64,000 nt of DNA, taken from NCBI GenBank assembly GCA_019426215.1, contig CM033391.1, positions 13,194,708 through 13,258,707 of the forward strand, given 5' to 3'. Shown in pieces: positions 34,119 through 45,857 of the stretch. Source of the stretch: Buddleja alternifolia (lineage: Eukaryota > Streptophyta > Magnoliopsida > Lamiales > Scrophulariaceae). The translations under genes were made by a program, and so were the position numbers. Every line of letters begins with the position of its first letter. The stretch's first letter is position 1. The notes below the pieces were generated by a model that saw nothing but the letters and a program-made list of their open reading frames with translations, was not told where the DNA came from and made no database searches.

Positions 34119-37100
34119 GAAACAAGATAGGAACAGAGAAACACGAAGTAAATGAGAGTTGTTCCCTTTTTTCATTAACAAAAATTCAATATTTTGCCTC
34201 ACAATTTATAAAACTACACCACTAATCGAATTAAATGAGAATTTTGGTAAATTGTTAAATTTATTACTCTTTTTTATTCTATTTTGATTTTTTTTCTAAA
34301 TACATATATTTGAGTGCTTTGTTATCTTGGGCAAAAGAGCAACAATTCTTTTTCAAAAGAAACTACGAAACTCTCAATGTTTCATTGTTTCAATGGAAAC
34401 CATGGAAACATTTAGAGTTTTTTAGGAAACAATGTAATTTCGAAACTCTTTCATGGTTTCAATTCCGTAAGTTGAAAAAGAGAAACTTTTCAGACGTTTC
34501 GGATGAAAAAAAAAGAAAATTAGAACCGTGAATAATAATACTTTGATGTTTGATTTGCTCATTGGTAGCATCCATGGCTCCTTTGATGGACTAGTCTAGA
34601 GGGAAGACCATAATACGTACTCGTCTTGGAAATATATATATATATATAGACACACACACACATAAAAAATGCTTTCTAAGTTTGATAAATTATTGTTGTA
34701 TATTACAAGTTACAACACCGCCCACTAAGGTTTGAGGCTGCTATAACACATACTCAGTCTAACATTACACTCAACCCTTCGTAGTATATAGATAATGATG
34801 ATATTCGCCACGATTCAAAGATATTTCCTAATTTTATCCTTGGCATATGACGGTTCCTTTTATAATTTAATGTACAGAAAATTACAAAAAGCCCCCCCCT
34901 CCCCCTCCCTCCCTGCAAATTACTCAAAAATTCAGTCGAGTCTTAAAATTACACAAACGTCCCCTATCAGAGTATACACCATTACCATTATAGCTCCTGT
35001 GATTTTTTTTCGGCTCAAAAAACTCTGATGTCATCCAAAAAAGACCTGAATAACCCCATTTTGCCCCTGGATCAATTCTGACAAATTTTGGTCAATTTTC
35101 TTATGACAATAATGCCTCTAAGGAATGTACTTGCAATTATGCAACACCTCGGGGGGTGTTTATGTAAAATCACAGTAAATTTTAATTATCCGAATTTCTA
35201 AAAAATAATTAATTTCTAGCGGAAGAAACTAAATAATCAACTGAATAACTATTCTTATTAAATTAATATATACTAATAATCAATGTCTAAATAGAAAGAT
35301 AAAAGAAAATTTATTACTCGTAAAAGAATTTGAGATTTAATTAAATCTTTCAATCAGTTATTTTGAACTAAGATAAATAACTATTTTCATGAATTACCAA
35401 ATAATTAAGATCAAGTTATTTTTAGTTATCTAATACTAAGATAAATATTTTAATTAAGTAAATAATTATTAATATATAGTTAATTAGAATATTCATTTGT
35501 ACACTAGATATTAATTATCATTATTATTAATAATAAAATAAAATTATAATTATAATTAACAATTCATTATATAATTTTTCAAACTCACAAAACTAATAAT
35601 AAAAACATTACCACATATTCAAAATTATTTCCCTTACTTGTTTCTTTCTTTTTTTTTTCCTCTTCCATTCTTCTTCTTCCTCAACCAAAACTCTAACAAG
35701 GAAAAACATTGCCGATTAGCCGTAGGGGTCAATTCTTAATTGGGCACTTGCCTTTTGAGTTCTCCGAAGGAGGCAAACCTCAAGGGAGGTTCTGATAGTT
35801 TTTTGAACAAACACCGAGAGCATGTGTAATTCACCTAGACCTTGGAGAGGGTGTGTGATTCTTCGCACTTCGCTAAATTCTTATTATTCTCGTACAAATT
35901 TTTATATAGCAAAACAGAGACATTAAGCACTATCCTGATTTGCTCACATGGACAACTTTATTAAACTCGATTGCGTTACATAAATAATTGTCTACCTTTA
36001 TTTTTATTTCAACTTAGATAAAAATATATTTATATGTCTCATGTTCCAAAAAATTAAAATCTAACACTCAATATAACGTAATTGGTAGTATAATTTAATT
36101 TCAACGAACAAATTAACTTTTTCAAGTCTATATACTTTTCTTATTCATGATAGTTATCGAATAATTTATGTTTTTGAGATTTGTCTTATTAAGTTTACCC
36201 ATCATGTATTTCCATTATTTCAAATAAACTAATACAATTTTACTCTATAAAAGAATTTCCGATTGATGTCCATCAAAAACTAAATAAAGTCTTTAAATTT
36301 GCAGTGAATGAATAAGTAAATTATATACTCAAAATATATTCGTATTAATTTTTCTCTAGGAAAAAAGTAGTTTTTATAAGAAAAGAAAACATTGTAAGCG
36401 TAATTTCCTGCACCATGGAAAATAAAAAGAGGGGAAAAAAAAAAGGTTCTTAATTTGCGCCTTTCTTTTTTTCCTTTGAAAGATCATTCCAACTTGTTCA
36501 GCCCCAGGTCATACATGTCACTAGCTACTTTTGACAAACTTTCTTCCCAAAAATCGATAATATTCTTCCACAACTGGTGCTGTTGTAAATCTTGTTGGTG
36601 ATATCAAATCATGGGTCCTAACGTAAAGCCTCTTCAAATTGTGTCTAGGGAATAACAACTAGCTCACCAAAGCATAAACTCAATAAATTAGTATCCACAA
36701 TTTTAATTTTAGGAATAATTATAGTTTTTGAAATGACGTGAGTTTATTTGAGTTTACGATAATTAAAAATTATTAAAATGATATAATTAAAGAACGATAT
36801 AGTTAACGAAGAACTGATAGAGTTCAAGCACGTAAAAAATTGAACTTTTGTGTTTATATTATGTGAAAGATCATTACAAGAGTACAATCAACATGAATAT
36901 ATACAATGTATATGAACCCTAACTATACAAGAATGAACCGGACTTTAGATATAAAGAAATATACACTAATTACAAAAACAAATGGAGAGAGAAATAGAAA
37001 ATTGTTAGAGAGGGAAATAAGATAAGTTAAAAAGTAAAATTTGATTTATCAAAAAAAAAAGTAAAATTTATTTGGCATAATTTTTTTAGATGATGGTAAT

Positions 37101-37138
37101 TTTGACAGGTAGTTCAAGATATCAAAGTGGTTATTTTG

Positions 37139-37408
37139 CTACAATAATGGTTATCGTGTCCTTTAATAATGATAAGAGTTTATATTTAGTTTGTAATTAT
37201 TGACAATTAACGGATATATACATATATTGTGACAAATTAATAATAAAATCTCCAATTCTTCCCTGATGGCTTGTGACTTTATTGTCATTACATATATTAG
37301 AAATTGTCATTAGTGAAAAACCGAAATAATTCTTGTCACTTAGTACTTGTAATTTGGTAATGACTAATGAGTACTATCCTTTTTTTTTATTTTATTTTTC
37401 ATGTAGTG
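37139..37408. mobile_element. Degenerate CACTA-type MITE, orthologous to 21831-22100
   Basis: Same flanks and same decayed motifs as the copy 1 relic, ending CATGTAGTG. Confidence 0.6.
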
Positions 37409-37704
37409 AGTGTGACGAATGCTACTGATCTTTAAGTTCATTGTCCAATTATCTTGTCATACAAGGTTGTACTTATCATAGTCTTTAATTCCTCCACAAT
37501 CAGCCAAATTAGCTGGACTAGGTTTTCTCATGCAACAAATGTTTTATTTATACTGTCATTTTTACGCTAGTTCTTTTCTCCTGTCCTGGGGCAAAGAAAA
37601 TTACAGATATTAATTAGTTCTTGTTGCCGGCCTAAGCATTTTACTTGTTCGAATTATAATGCTGGTGGTATGATGGCAATCTGTACAATTAATTAGATTA
37701 TATC

Positions 37705-38031
37705 TTTTAGGAATCAATGCGCATAAACGAGCAAAGTTATTAACAAAAAGCAAGGAAAAACAAGACAAAATTTACGTGGTACGGCCAAAAATATCTCCCT
37801 CCACGGTCTACACACTAGAGGTTTTATTGATTGTATGATGAGAGATACATATTACAAGAGTAGTGTATGAATATATATACTTAGGAGTCTTTCCAAACGC
37901 ATTAGGAAACAAAACCTCTAGTGTAAACCGTGGACATAAGCATTCATGGTCGAACCACGTAAATCTTGTGTTTTATTTTTTCTTACTTTTTCTTTTACTT
38001 TTACTCGTTTATCCACGTTGATTCATAACAC
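37705..38031. mobile_element. Fold-back element with LTR-like arms (327 bp)
   Basis: Present in copy 2, absent in copy 1, where the site is TATATCCAATTA near 22811. TATC flanks both ends (37701-37704 and 38032-38035). Arms of about 120 bp are inverted copies: both contain ATAAACGAG, TTTACGTGGT, CCACGGT and CACTAGAGGTTTT. The stretch TCGAACCACGTAAATCTTG resembles the copia LTR at 61553-61575. It is non-coding. Confidence 0.8.
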
Positions 38032-38200
38032 TATCCAATTAAAACTGGAATAACGTTCGTTCATTATGCCTAGAAACGAGTCTACCAAAAAAATAAGTTT
38101 TGAGGTAATATGTAGAGAATTTCATTCTAGTATGTATCATGTTAGAATTGCACTTATGGTATGGTAAATTCTCATAACAGTATTTAATTATTAAAAAATT

Positions 38201-38611
38201 CACTACAAAAAAAATTAATTAATGATAAAATCTGAATTGACAATGTTAAAATTGTCGTTAGATATACATAATTAGTGACAATGATTTTTGGTTTGGCACA
38301 ATGAAATTTTTAGTGACAATAGTTTTTTTAAAGCTATCAATATTGACAAGTAGTGATACATATTTAGTGACAACGTAATTAGAGTAACAACTATAATTGT
38401 TGTCACCAAAGGTGTATCACTGATTGTCAATAGTGACAACTTATTTGTCACTATTATCAAGAGTGATAATTTTTTATATAAATATTGTCGCTATTAAACA
38501 TGTAAGACTTATTTTTGTGACAAAAATATTTTTCACTAAAAATTTACAATTAGTGACAACTTTAAAAGTGTCAATTAACATTTTGTTACTAGTGTCATAT
38601 TTTTTGTAGTG
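38201..38611. mobile_element. CACTA-type MITE (411 bp), well preserved
   Basis: Ends CACTACAAAAAAAATTA and the reverse of CACTACAAAAAATATGA, with ATT target duplications (38198-38200 and 38612-38614). It has the same interior of alternating GTGACA and TGTCAC motifs as 22349-22757. A truncated sister start is seen at 22972-23008 in copy 1. Confidence 0.88.
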
Positions 38612-38614
38612 ATT

Positions 38615-39805
38615 ATAATTTTCATGTGATTAATCGTTTAAAGAACAAAATTATTTCTTGCATGAGAAAACTTACAAGACCTCTTAAGTCATAATTAAGA
38701 GGACAAATCATATATTAAATTAGTGCTTCTTTTTGGTAATTTATATGATACTACCATTTCTGATGGGAAATAATATTGAAGCTCCACAAATTATTATAGT
38801 AGCTTCACTTTTTTTTCTCTCTCTCTAGGCAAATTAAATGACAATAATATCTATTTATTAACAAAAAATCAATTGCTAACGAATAAAAAATAAATGTTCC
38901 TTTTAATAATAATTTATCTAAATAATTGCTTAAGAATGCATAATTGAACAATATGTACATTTATGCAAGCACAAAACTATCAGTTTAAGAACATAAAAGA
39001 ATTACGTACAAAAACAATTTATTATTATATTATTTTGACATTTAAATATAAAATATATTTATATAATTTGTCTCTTTATTTGCAATCGAAGAAATTATCA
39101 ACTATTTCTAACATTATTATCATCATCACCACTATTGTTATTATTATTATTACTACCACTACGTTTTTATAGGGATTGGGTTGATCTGCGTTGTACTTAT
39201 TTATGCCTAAATCTTGATTTGCTACTATAATAAACTACGTAAAATTGATGGTTTGGTGTTAATATGCGGTAAAAATGAAATAATTTTCTATTGAGTCATT
39301 CTAATTTGACATATGTTACTATTATATTATTGTTGATGATGGTGTAGAGTTTTCATTAACAGGTTGCATTTCACATATATTTTTAAAACTATTCAATTTT
39401 TAAATTTAGATTTATTATTCAATATGTGATGAAATAAAGTGTAATAATTTGTTTTGATTGCTAAAAATATTTTTGGAATTTAATTTGAAGTTTTTATGTT
39501 TTCATACTCTATGGATATTGTTGTCATGTTTTAATAATAAAATTAAGTTTGGAGCTCCTATAGTAAATTGTAGAGTGCTGCCAATATCATTCTCATTTCT
39601 GATTAAGCGTGGCTTGCTTTCTTGACTAACTAAGAAGGACCAATACAACAGTTGGAGCCAAGTTTAAGAACGTGATTCAGATTCAACGGGAAGACCAGCC
39701 TCAACTCTCAAGGCATAACTACACTGGCAAAGAATATAACCCACATTGCATTTGCCTATAATTTAATACGGTGTTGCGACTTTTCATTTATTATTGGTCC
39801 GTGTT
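38615..39805. other. Intergenic, AT-rich, nothing recognised
   Basis: Only short low-complexity frames (ATT/ATC runs near 39110-39165). No repeat partner in the window was noticed. Confidence 0.5.
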
Positions 39806-39813
39806 GTTAAAAT

Positions 39814-40722
39814 CAAGGATTAAAATTTCGTTTCGATGATAAGTTTCGAGTTCTTAAATATAAAAAACGTTTCGGAAACATCATGGAAAACTTGAAAAAT
39901 GTTAGAAACAAGGTAAAAATGGTGAAAAAAGAAGTAAAGAAGGGTTGCTTCCTTTTTTTACTAGAAAAAAATAATAGTTGTGTAAAATGTTTATACATCT
40001 ACATCAATAATCGATCAAATTACATTAATAAATAATGTGATAACGTTTGATTCAAATTTAACATTCACATAACATATAACCAATATTATTTTAGTAACTT
40101 AAATTATGAAATAAAAAATTCTAAAAGTGTTGTCGTGAAAAAAATGAAAAGTGGCAATGTTTGATTGAAGTTTAACATTCACAGAACATATAATTAATAA
40201 AATTTTAGTAACTTAAATTGTGAAATAAAAAATTCTAAAAGTGTTGTTGTGAAAAAAATAAACAGTTAATATGGCTGATACCATGGTTTCAAATTCATCT
40301 ACAAATTATATGAAAAAAATTATTTTAATCGATAATACAGTAATCTTCATCTTGAGTCGCATGATAAAAAGTCGTTTCTTGGTGAAATAAATATTCGTTT
40401 GATTGTTAAATTTATTACTCTTCATTTCTTCTTCTTCTTCTTCTTTAACCTCTTTCCCTACATTGAGAGATTTGAGAGCTCTGTTGTCTTTGTGATAGAG
40501 CAAATCTTTTTGAAATTTCTTTACCTAACTCTCAATGTTTTCATGGAAATGAACATGAAAACCATGGAAACATTGAGAGTTTCCATAAAAACATTGGAAA
40601 CATTAAGAGTTTCCTAGGAAACAATGTAATTTCGAAACTACATGGTGATTTCTTTTCCGTAAGTTGAAAAACAGAAATTTTTCGGACATTTTGGTGGAAA
40701 AGAAAAGAAACTTTGAACCATG
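39814..40722. mobile_element. hAT-like fold-back element (909 bp)
   Basis: The termini are CAAGGATTAAAATTTCGTTT and CATGGTTCAAAGTTTCTTTT (right end complemented). The 8-bp target duplication GTTAAAAT is at 39806-39813 and 40723-40730. The arms continue as imperfect inverted repeats (GGAAACAATG, TTTCGAAA). It is related to the element split at 27770-34530. It contains a two-unit tandem repeat. Confidence 0.8.
40042..40269. repeat. Two-unit tandem repeat, unit 114 bp
   Basis: Units start AACGTTTGATTCAAATTT (40042) and AATGTTTGATTGAAGTTT (40156). Both contain TTTAGTAACTTAAATT and AAAAATTCTAAAAGTGTTGT. They lie inside the fold-back element. Confidence 0.85.
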
Positions 40723-40834
40723 GTTAAAATGGATAAAATCACTTTGCGTAATGTAAGCAAATCGCGTGGCATACTCTTAATTATTATTTTTTTATTTTGT
40801 AATATAATTTTTTTTTCAGTGGCATATATAAAAA

Positions 40835-41203
40835 TTAGGGGTAAAGAAGCTCTCTGAACTATTGCCTTTTTTGCACTTTTTTATATATATTTTTTTGTTT
40901 TTCACTTTGCATCTAGAACTTTACGGGATTTGCATATTCTTATATAAAAGTATATTACGGTGGAATATTCCGACAAAAAATACACTTTAACACAAAGTTG
41001 AGGATGCAAAGTGACAAAAAACAAAAAAGTTAAGTATGCAAAGTGCAAACTTATTTTGGGTAAAATTCAGGATAAGAATATGTTGTTATATAAGAATCTG
41101 CAAATCCCGTAAAGTTCAGGATGCAATGTGGAAAAAAAAAAAGAATCTCCAAAAAAGTGCAAAAAATTATATAATTCTGAGGATTTAATGTCATTACCCC
41201 TAA
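40835..41203. mobile_element. Fold-back MITE (about 369 bp)
   Basis: The termini TTAGGGGTAAAG and the complement of CATTACCCCTAA are inverted. Long arms share CTTTACGGGATTTGCA and TTCTTATATAA. TA at the outermost position on both sides would suit a TA-target element. It has no coding capacity. Confidence 0.65.
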
Positions 41204-41665
41204 AGATTATGCGCGTGCATAATTTTTTCGTCAATTATTATCAGTAATTAGAGATTGATGCAAGCGAAAAAAAAGAGAGAGAGAGAGAGAGAAAGAAAAA
41301 TATTTAGAGAGAAATAAGCAGAAAAAGTGATAGGAAAGAGAGAAAAACAAAACGTGTAAAAGAGAATTGATGGGTGGAAGATATATTCCGGCACATGTTA
41401 AATTCTTAGAGGATACTAAATGTCATATCAAAAAATCGGTAGACCAAAGATGGTTTCTCCCTTTATTAATAGTCTATGGTGATTGAAAACAAATAGTGGG
41501 AGCACAGCACCGATGGAAATCGAGCATGATGATGGTGTAACATAACAAAGCGACAGAACCTGGTAGTAGTGGTGGGAGAGGAGTCAAGAATAAAGAAGTC
41601 GAGGAGAAAGAATGGTGATGCAACCGTAAGAAAAATAACAGTTAGATGGCGAAAAGAAATGGAGA
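41204..41665. other. Intergenic with a (GA)n run
   Basis: A GA repeat lies at about 41275-41292. Nothing else is recognised. Confidence 0.5.
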
Positions 41666-42201
41666 TGATATGCCCAAATTTGGGCATATAAATTTCTTAT
41701 ATTTAAACGGCCCAAAACCAGCAAAGAGGCCCAAAACCGAGATAAAGGCCCAAAACCAAGGTAGGGTCCACGTTCTTCTTTTCGGATCACGCACGGCCCG
41801 GAACTCTATCTGGAAACGGGAACCCTACGATCAGTTCACGTGTCTTAATCTAAGCGCACATGCACATCACTGTTTCATCCGTGCACAGTGTCACTTATAA
41901 ATACCCTCATGCATGACCAATTGAGGGTACGCAATCACTATTCATAAAAATCTCTAATAGATTCACTGTAGCTCCGAGCTACGAGTTTCGACCTAGATAC
42001 TGACCAGACCCCCTTATAAATTACGAGGTATATGTTAGGACCCTTTACATAAATTGAACTACGTCAGACTTGATCCTATTGATAGGTACGTATGCAGCTC
42101 TATCTTAAAGTGCAGTCTATAATCTATTGATCTTCGGGTCGGGTCCTACGCGAGCCTCGACTGGTCCGTGTTGTAGATCTAACGAAATACAACCCAGATC
42201 A
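41666..42201 (+). repeat. 5' LTR of the deleted Tat element (536 bp)
   Basis: TGATATGCCC to CCCAGATCA. A TATA box (CTTATAAATACC) is near 41894. The motif GGCCCAAAACC occurs three times at 41710-41760. The 22-bp palindrome at the start is perfect. A short frame (41646-41900) through it is not a gene. Confidence 0.9.
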
Positions 42202-42203
42202 GT

Positions 42204-42222
42204 TGGCGCCGTCTGTGGGAAC
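42204..42222 (+). promoter_or_regulatory. Primer-binding site of the deleted Tat element
   Basis: TGGCGCCGTCTGTGGGAAC follows the LTR end by two bases. This is the typical primer-site region of plant Tat elements as I know them. Confidence 0.85.
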
Positions 42223-42258
42223 CTCTGCTTGGTTTCGCTGAACGATTAAACTCGAACT

Positions 42259-43092
42259 ATGGCAGAATCTAGCAATCGCAGGAACAAGGGGCTTCAAGGA
42301 GAGGAAACGAAATGTACACTCAATCCCGAGGTAGATACACCTCCGGGCTTTGAGATGGGTGGCAAACCCAGTATAACAATGATCAACGAGCAATTCCAAC
42401 AGAAAATGCAAGAATATGCTCAAAAAGCTCTACAAGAGTATTTGGTAAAAGCTCTAGCTACACCACACATACAAATTACCTCGACCCAGTTGCCTCGTAG
42501 ACTATTCCACGAGCCTATTCCTCAAAAGGATAAGGTTGATGGAGCTCGAGAGAACGTGGCTCAAAGGAAAGATTGGATACAAATCTTTGATGAAGAGGCT
42601 GAAAGCCACACTTGTTCACTTCGTGACAGTGGAAAAGGAAAAACTGCAAATGAAGAGGTGTATGATACACCTAATACAATGAAAAAGATCTTCCGGCCTA
42701 TCTCAGCTCTTCAAAGGAAAAATTCTCTTTTTTGCGAGGAAATTCTATCAGAATCTTTGGGCACCTTCCGTATCCCAGATCTTTCTAGATGTGATGGCTC
42801 GACTGATCCCAAACAACATGTGATCGCATATGAAAATCTAATGACGATGAATAATCTATCGAATGCTTCGAAGAGTAGAATCTTTTTAATGACCCTTACG
42901 CGACGAGCTCATGATTGGTTCACTTATACCCTCATCAGCACTGTTTTCTTCCCTACTTGCATCTTCCATTGTAAGTTCGACGAAATTATCTCAACCTACA
43001 TTAAAAACAAATTGGTCACGAGTGCTAGACAGACCAGGAGATACATCACGGGATACAGGAAAATTATTAAGTTCAAAATCATTATTCCCTGA
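42259..43092 (+). pseudogene. Tat gag, truncated by an internal deletion
   Basis: It starts MAESSNRRNKGLQGEE at ATG 42259. The retrotransposon gag segment follows (LGTFRIPDLSRCDGSTDPKQ, ENLMTMNNLSNASKSRIF, LTRRAHDWFT). After about 42920 the frame continues for some 55 codons through sequence that belongs, on the other strand, to the antisense gene. It is therefore a chimera of gag start and reversed accessory gene, with no zinc knuckle, protease or polymerase. Confidence 0.85.
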
Positions 43093-43194
43093 TGGAAAAG
43101 AATCTATAACTCTATAGGTTTCATCAAATGCAGAACTACTGCTCGAGATATTATTATTATTAACAGACGAAAAAGAATAAGTACGGTGTGCCAT
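42991..43194 (-). pseudogene. 5' fragment of the Tat antisense gene
   Basis: The frame starts MAHRTYSFSSVNNNNISSSS at 43194 and is Ser/Asn/Asp-rich like the start of the antisense gene in the element at 9173-17378. It ends at the deletion junction. The PF04195-like part is missing. Confidence 0.6.
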
Positions 43195-43740
43195 TTATTT
43201 CTTAAAAGAGCCGATACTTAATAAAGGAGGAAAAGGGTAATAGACGAACCTAGAGGATGACGAATTTTACAGCTAAAGGTTGAGAAGACATACGAACCAC
43301 CAGAGCACAATCTATCTTTCTTTACGATCTGACTCTCTCTTATTCCTTTAAAATATTCTCTTTCTACAAAGTGAAAATGTAAAAAGAAGGAGTTACCACG
43401 TATTTATAGGGTGAAGGCGACCATCGGACGGTGTAGATTTAAGCGGCATTTGAATTCTACGATCAAGATTAAATGGTGCTTCTCTTGAAAAGGCGACACG
43501 GATATACATTGGGAATACAAAGATGACACAACAACATGAAAAGGCGTGCATCATAAATAACCTGACGTACAGGCCGTCTCAAAATTAAGTTAGAACAAAT
43601 ATTGATAATTGTGCACAATGATTACACTCCTACAAACTAATCTCTCTCTTGAAAACACAACCAGACATCGTCACCTACTTTGATAATTCTAAATATCTAA
43701 TAAAATTACGACATTAGAACTATCAAAGTGGGGGACTAGA

Positions 43741-44258
43741 TGATATGCCCAAATTCGGGCATATAAATTTCTTATATTTAAACGGCCCAAAACCAGCAAA
43801 GAGGCCCAAAACCAAGGTAGGGTCCGCATTTTTCTTTCCAGGTCACGCACGACCCGAAACTAGATCCGGACAACAGGAACCCTACGATCAGTCCACATGT
43901 CTTAATCTAATGGCACACACACGTCATTGTTTCATCCGTACACGATTTCACTTATAAATACCCTCATGCATGACCAATTGAGGGTACGCAATCACTATTC
44001 ATTAAATTCTCTAATAGATTCACTGCAGCTCCAATCTACTAGCTTCGACCTATATACTGAGCCGACCCCCTTATAAATTACGAGGTACATGTTAAGACCC
44101 TTTACATAAATTGAACTACATTAGACTTGATCATATTGATAGGTACGTAGGCAGCTCTACTTTAGAGTGCAGTCTATAATCTATTGATCTTGGGGTCGTG
44201 TCCTACCCGAGCCTCCACTTGTCCGTGTTGTAGATCTAACAAAATACGACCCAGATCA
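43741..44258 (+). repeat. 3' LTR of the deleted Tat element (518 bp)
   Basis: TGATATGCCC to CCAGATCA, preceded by the polypurine run GTGGGGGACTAGA. It lacks one GGCCCAAAACC unit present in the 5' LTR and has one mismatch in the terminal palindrome. Confidence 0.9.
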
Positions 44259-45199
44259 GGGGCAGTGGGATGGGTAATTTGCCATTTTAGTTTCAAGTTA
44301 GAGATATTTGTGTTGTGTAAGTAGAGAGATATCTAATTTAGAAATTTATTTACCAAGTGAAAAGGGACAAAAATTAACTGTGCTTGTATGATTTTGTTTT
44401 CAAAACTCAATTCTTAGTTACCGATTCCGTTGGAGACTCCAGATCATATTTGGTCAATTTGTTTTCATACAAAATTCTGATTCCCACTTTTCAACCAAAA
44501 GAAAATCAAATGGTTTATAGAAAAACCTATCAACTCATTTTCAAAATTTTCAAATCCTAATTTGACTATGTCTACCATTTTCCCAAAACACAATCTCATC
44601 TATAACTCATCTCTACTCATCTCATCAATTCTCATACTCTATATTTTCACATAATATAACTAACTACGTTAATAATCAATACTATTATATAATTGAAGAA
44701 TATCCTAGAGAAATTACTTTGAACTGTCAAGCAATTTTGGTGAAATCATTGCAATTTTATTTTATGGATTAGGTTTAATGCACCATGTGACTGACATATT
44801 GACACTTCAATAATTTTGGTGAGGTGTCTTAAAGAAAATCACATGGTTTATAATACTTGATGTATAAAAGTTTATATTTTTTTAGTCTCATTATAGATTT
44901 TATTTCTCATCTCTTTTCTATTTTTATTTTCTCTTCTCGCCTTTTATTTAAATTCAACAAAATTTATTTTAAAAAAAATTAGCACACTCATTGAGTGTGA
45001 GTTAGTTATTCATTAATTTTACTTTATGTCTAATCAAGTACCCGCTATTTACAATGTTTTATCTTACCTATCCAAGAATGTATGTTTTTTCATATTAGAA
45101 AATATCTCAAAAAGAAGTTGATAAAGGCACTCCAATACTTGTTATTGGTATTTCAAGTTCCATTTCATATTGCCAAAAGGACGAAATTGACCTTGATGC

Positions 45200-45235
<36 letters not shown>

Positions 45236-45462
45236 CAAGTGAAAGACACAATTGCCCCTCATGTACTCAAAAGTTCACATGGGTCACCACAAAAAAGAAA
45301 GAAAAAAGCTGAATTGGACCCTTCGAAGCTTGTCCAAAAATAGAGCTAGGGCATAAGAAAGCTACTGCACACTCTTGAAACAGATAGCTCTCCATGTTCC
45401 AAAGGAAAAACTCCATTAACGGTTTTAGTTGTTGCATATTTTCCGGTTCTTGGTTGCTTTCG
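44259..45462. other. Intergenic with an (AT)n microsatellite
   Basis: An AT repeat lies at about 45203-45232. AT-rich; no gene recognised. Confidence 0.5.
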
Positions 45463-45857
45463 ATTCTAGGGGAGTGTTTGCAAACTCTACTGCTTATAGA
45501 GAAGTGTTTTTAAGTGAAAAATAAGCAGAATCACTTGAGAAGCAGAAGTGTGTAGTGTTTGCAAACATTCGCAAAAATTAGAAAAAAGATGTAGAGAGTG
45601 TTTGCAAATAGAAGTGATTATAAATTAGCTTTTTTCAAAAAATATAATATTTTTAAGGATAAAATTGTCATAAAAGATTTATTTTAATTACAGGAATTTT
45701 AAAAGCATTTAGAAACACCCCTACCCAGCTTGGAGCTTTTGGCTTCTTGGAGTTTAATTTTAGAGAATCAGAAGCAAAAACAGGATTTGCAAACACTATA
45801 AAATTGCTTATTTTTAGCCAAAAGCTTTGTTTAAAGTTTGCGAACACTCCCTGAATC
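45463..45857. mobile_element. MITE with hAT-style ends (about 395 bp)
   Basis: Inverted termini GGGAGTGTTTGCAAACT and GGGAGTGTTCGCAAACT. Subterminal stretches include AAAATAAGC and AGAAGC. An 8-bp target duplication was not found, so the class rests on the end sequence alone. Confidence 0.65.

Larger units (their letters stand above)
27770..34530. mobile_element. hAT-like fold-back element, split by a copia retrotransposon
   Basis: The left end GTGGGATTAAAATTTCGTTT and the complement of the right end CACGGTTCTAATTTTC are imperfect inverted repeats. The 8-bp target duplication AATAATAA stands at 27762-27769 and 34531-34538. Copy 1 shows the empty site 'gtgaataataatact' near 18210. Without the nested element it is about 500 bp. 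It is related to 39814-40722. A 73-codon frame at 34310-34531 is incidental. Confidence 0.8.
27384..38611. repeat. Copy 2 of the duplicated segment, enlarged by insertions
   Basis: Parts 27384-27769 and 34531-38200 align by eye with 17379-23008, in the same orientation. Copy-specific insertions are the fold-back element with the nested copia retrotransposon (27770-34530), the fold-back element 37705-38031 and the MITE 38201-38611. The parts between are AT-rich and without a gene. Confidence 0.85.
41666..44258 (+). mobile_element. Internally deleted Tat-lineage retrotransposon (2593 bp)
   Basis: It has a 5' LTR (41666-42201), a primer site (42204 on), the gag start (42259), a large deletion near 42915-42990 that removes the rest of gag and all of pol, the 5' part of the antisense gene (43194-42991), a polypurine tract (43728-43740) and a 3' LTR (43741-44258). 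LTR ends match the Tat element at 16821-17378. Flanking 5-mers are GGAGA and GGGGC, so no clear target duplication. It could move only with proteins from a full Tat element. Confidence 0.88.

Noticed and set aside
41646..41900. 84-codon frame, with a related one at 43745-43957
   Set aside because: Both are frames through the Tat LTRs; the similarity is due to the LTR sequence, not to a protein.
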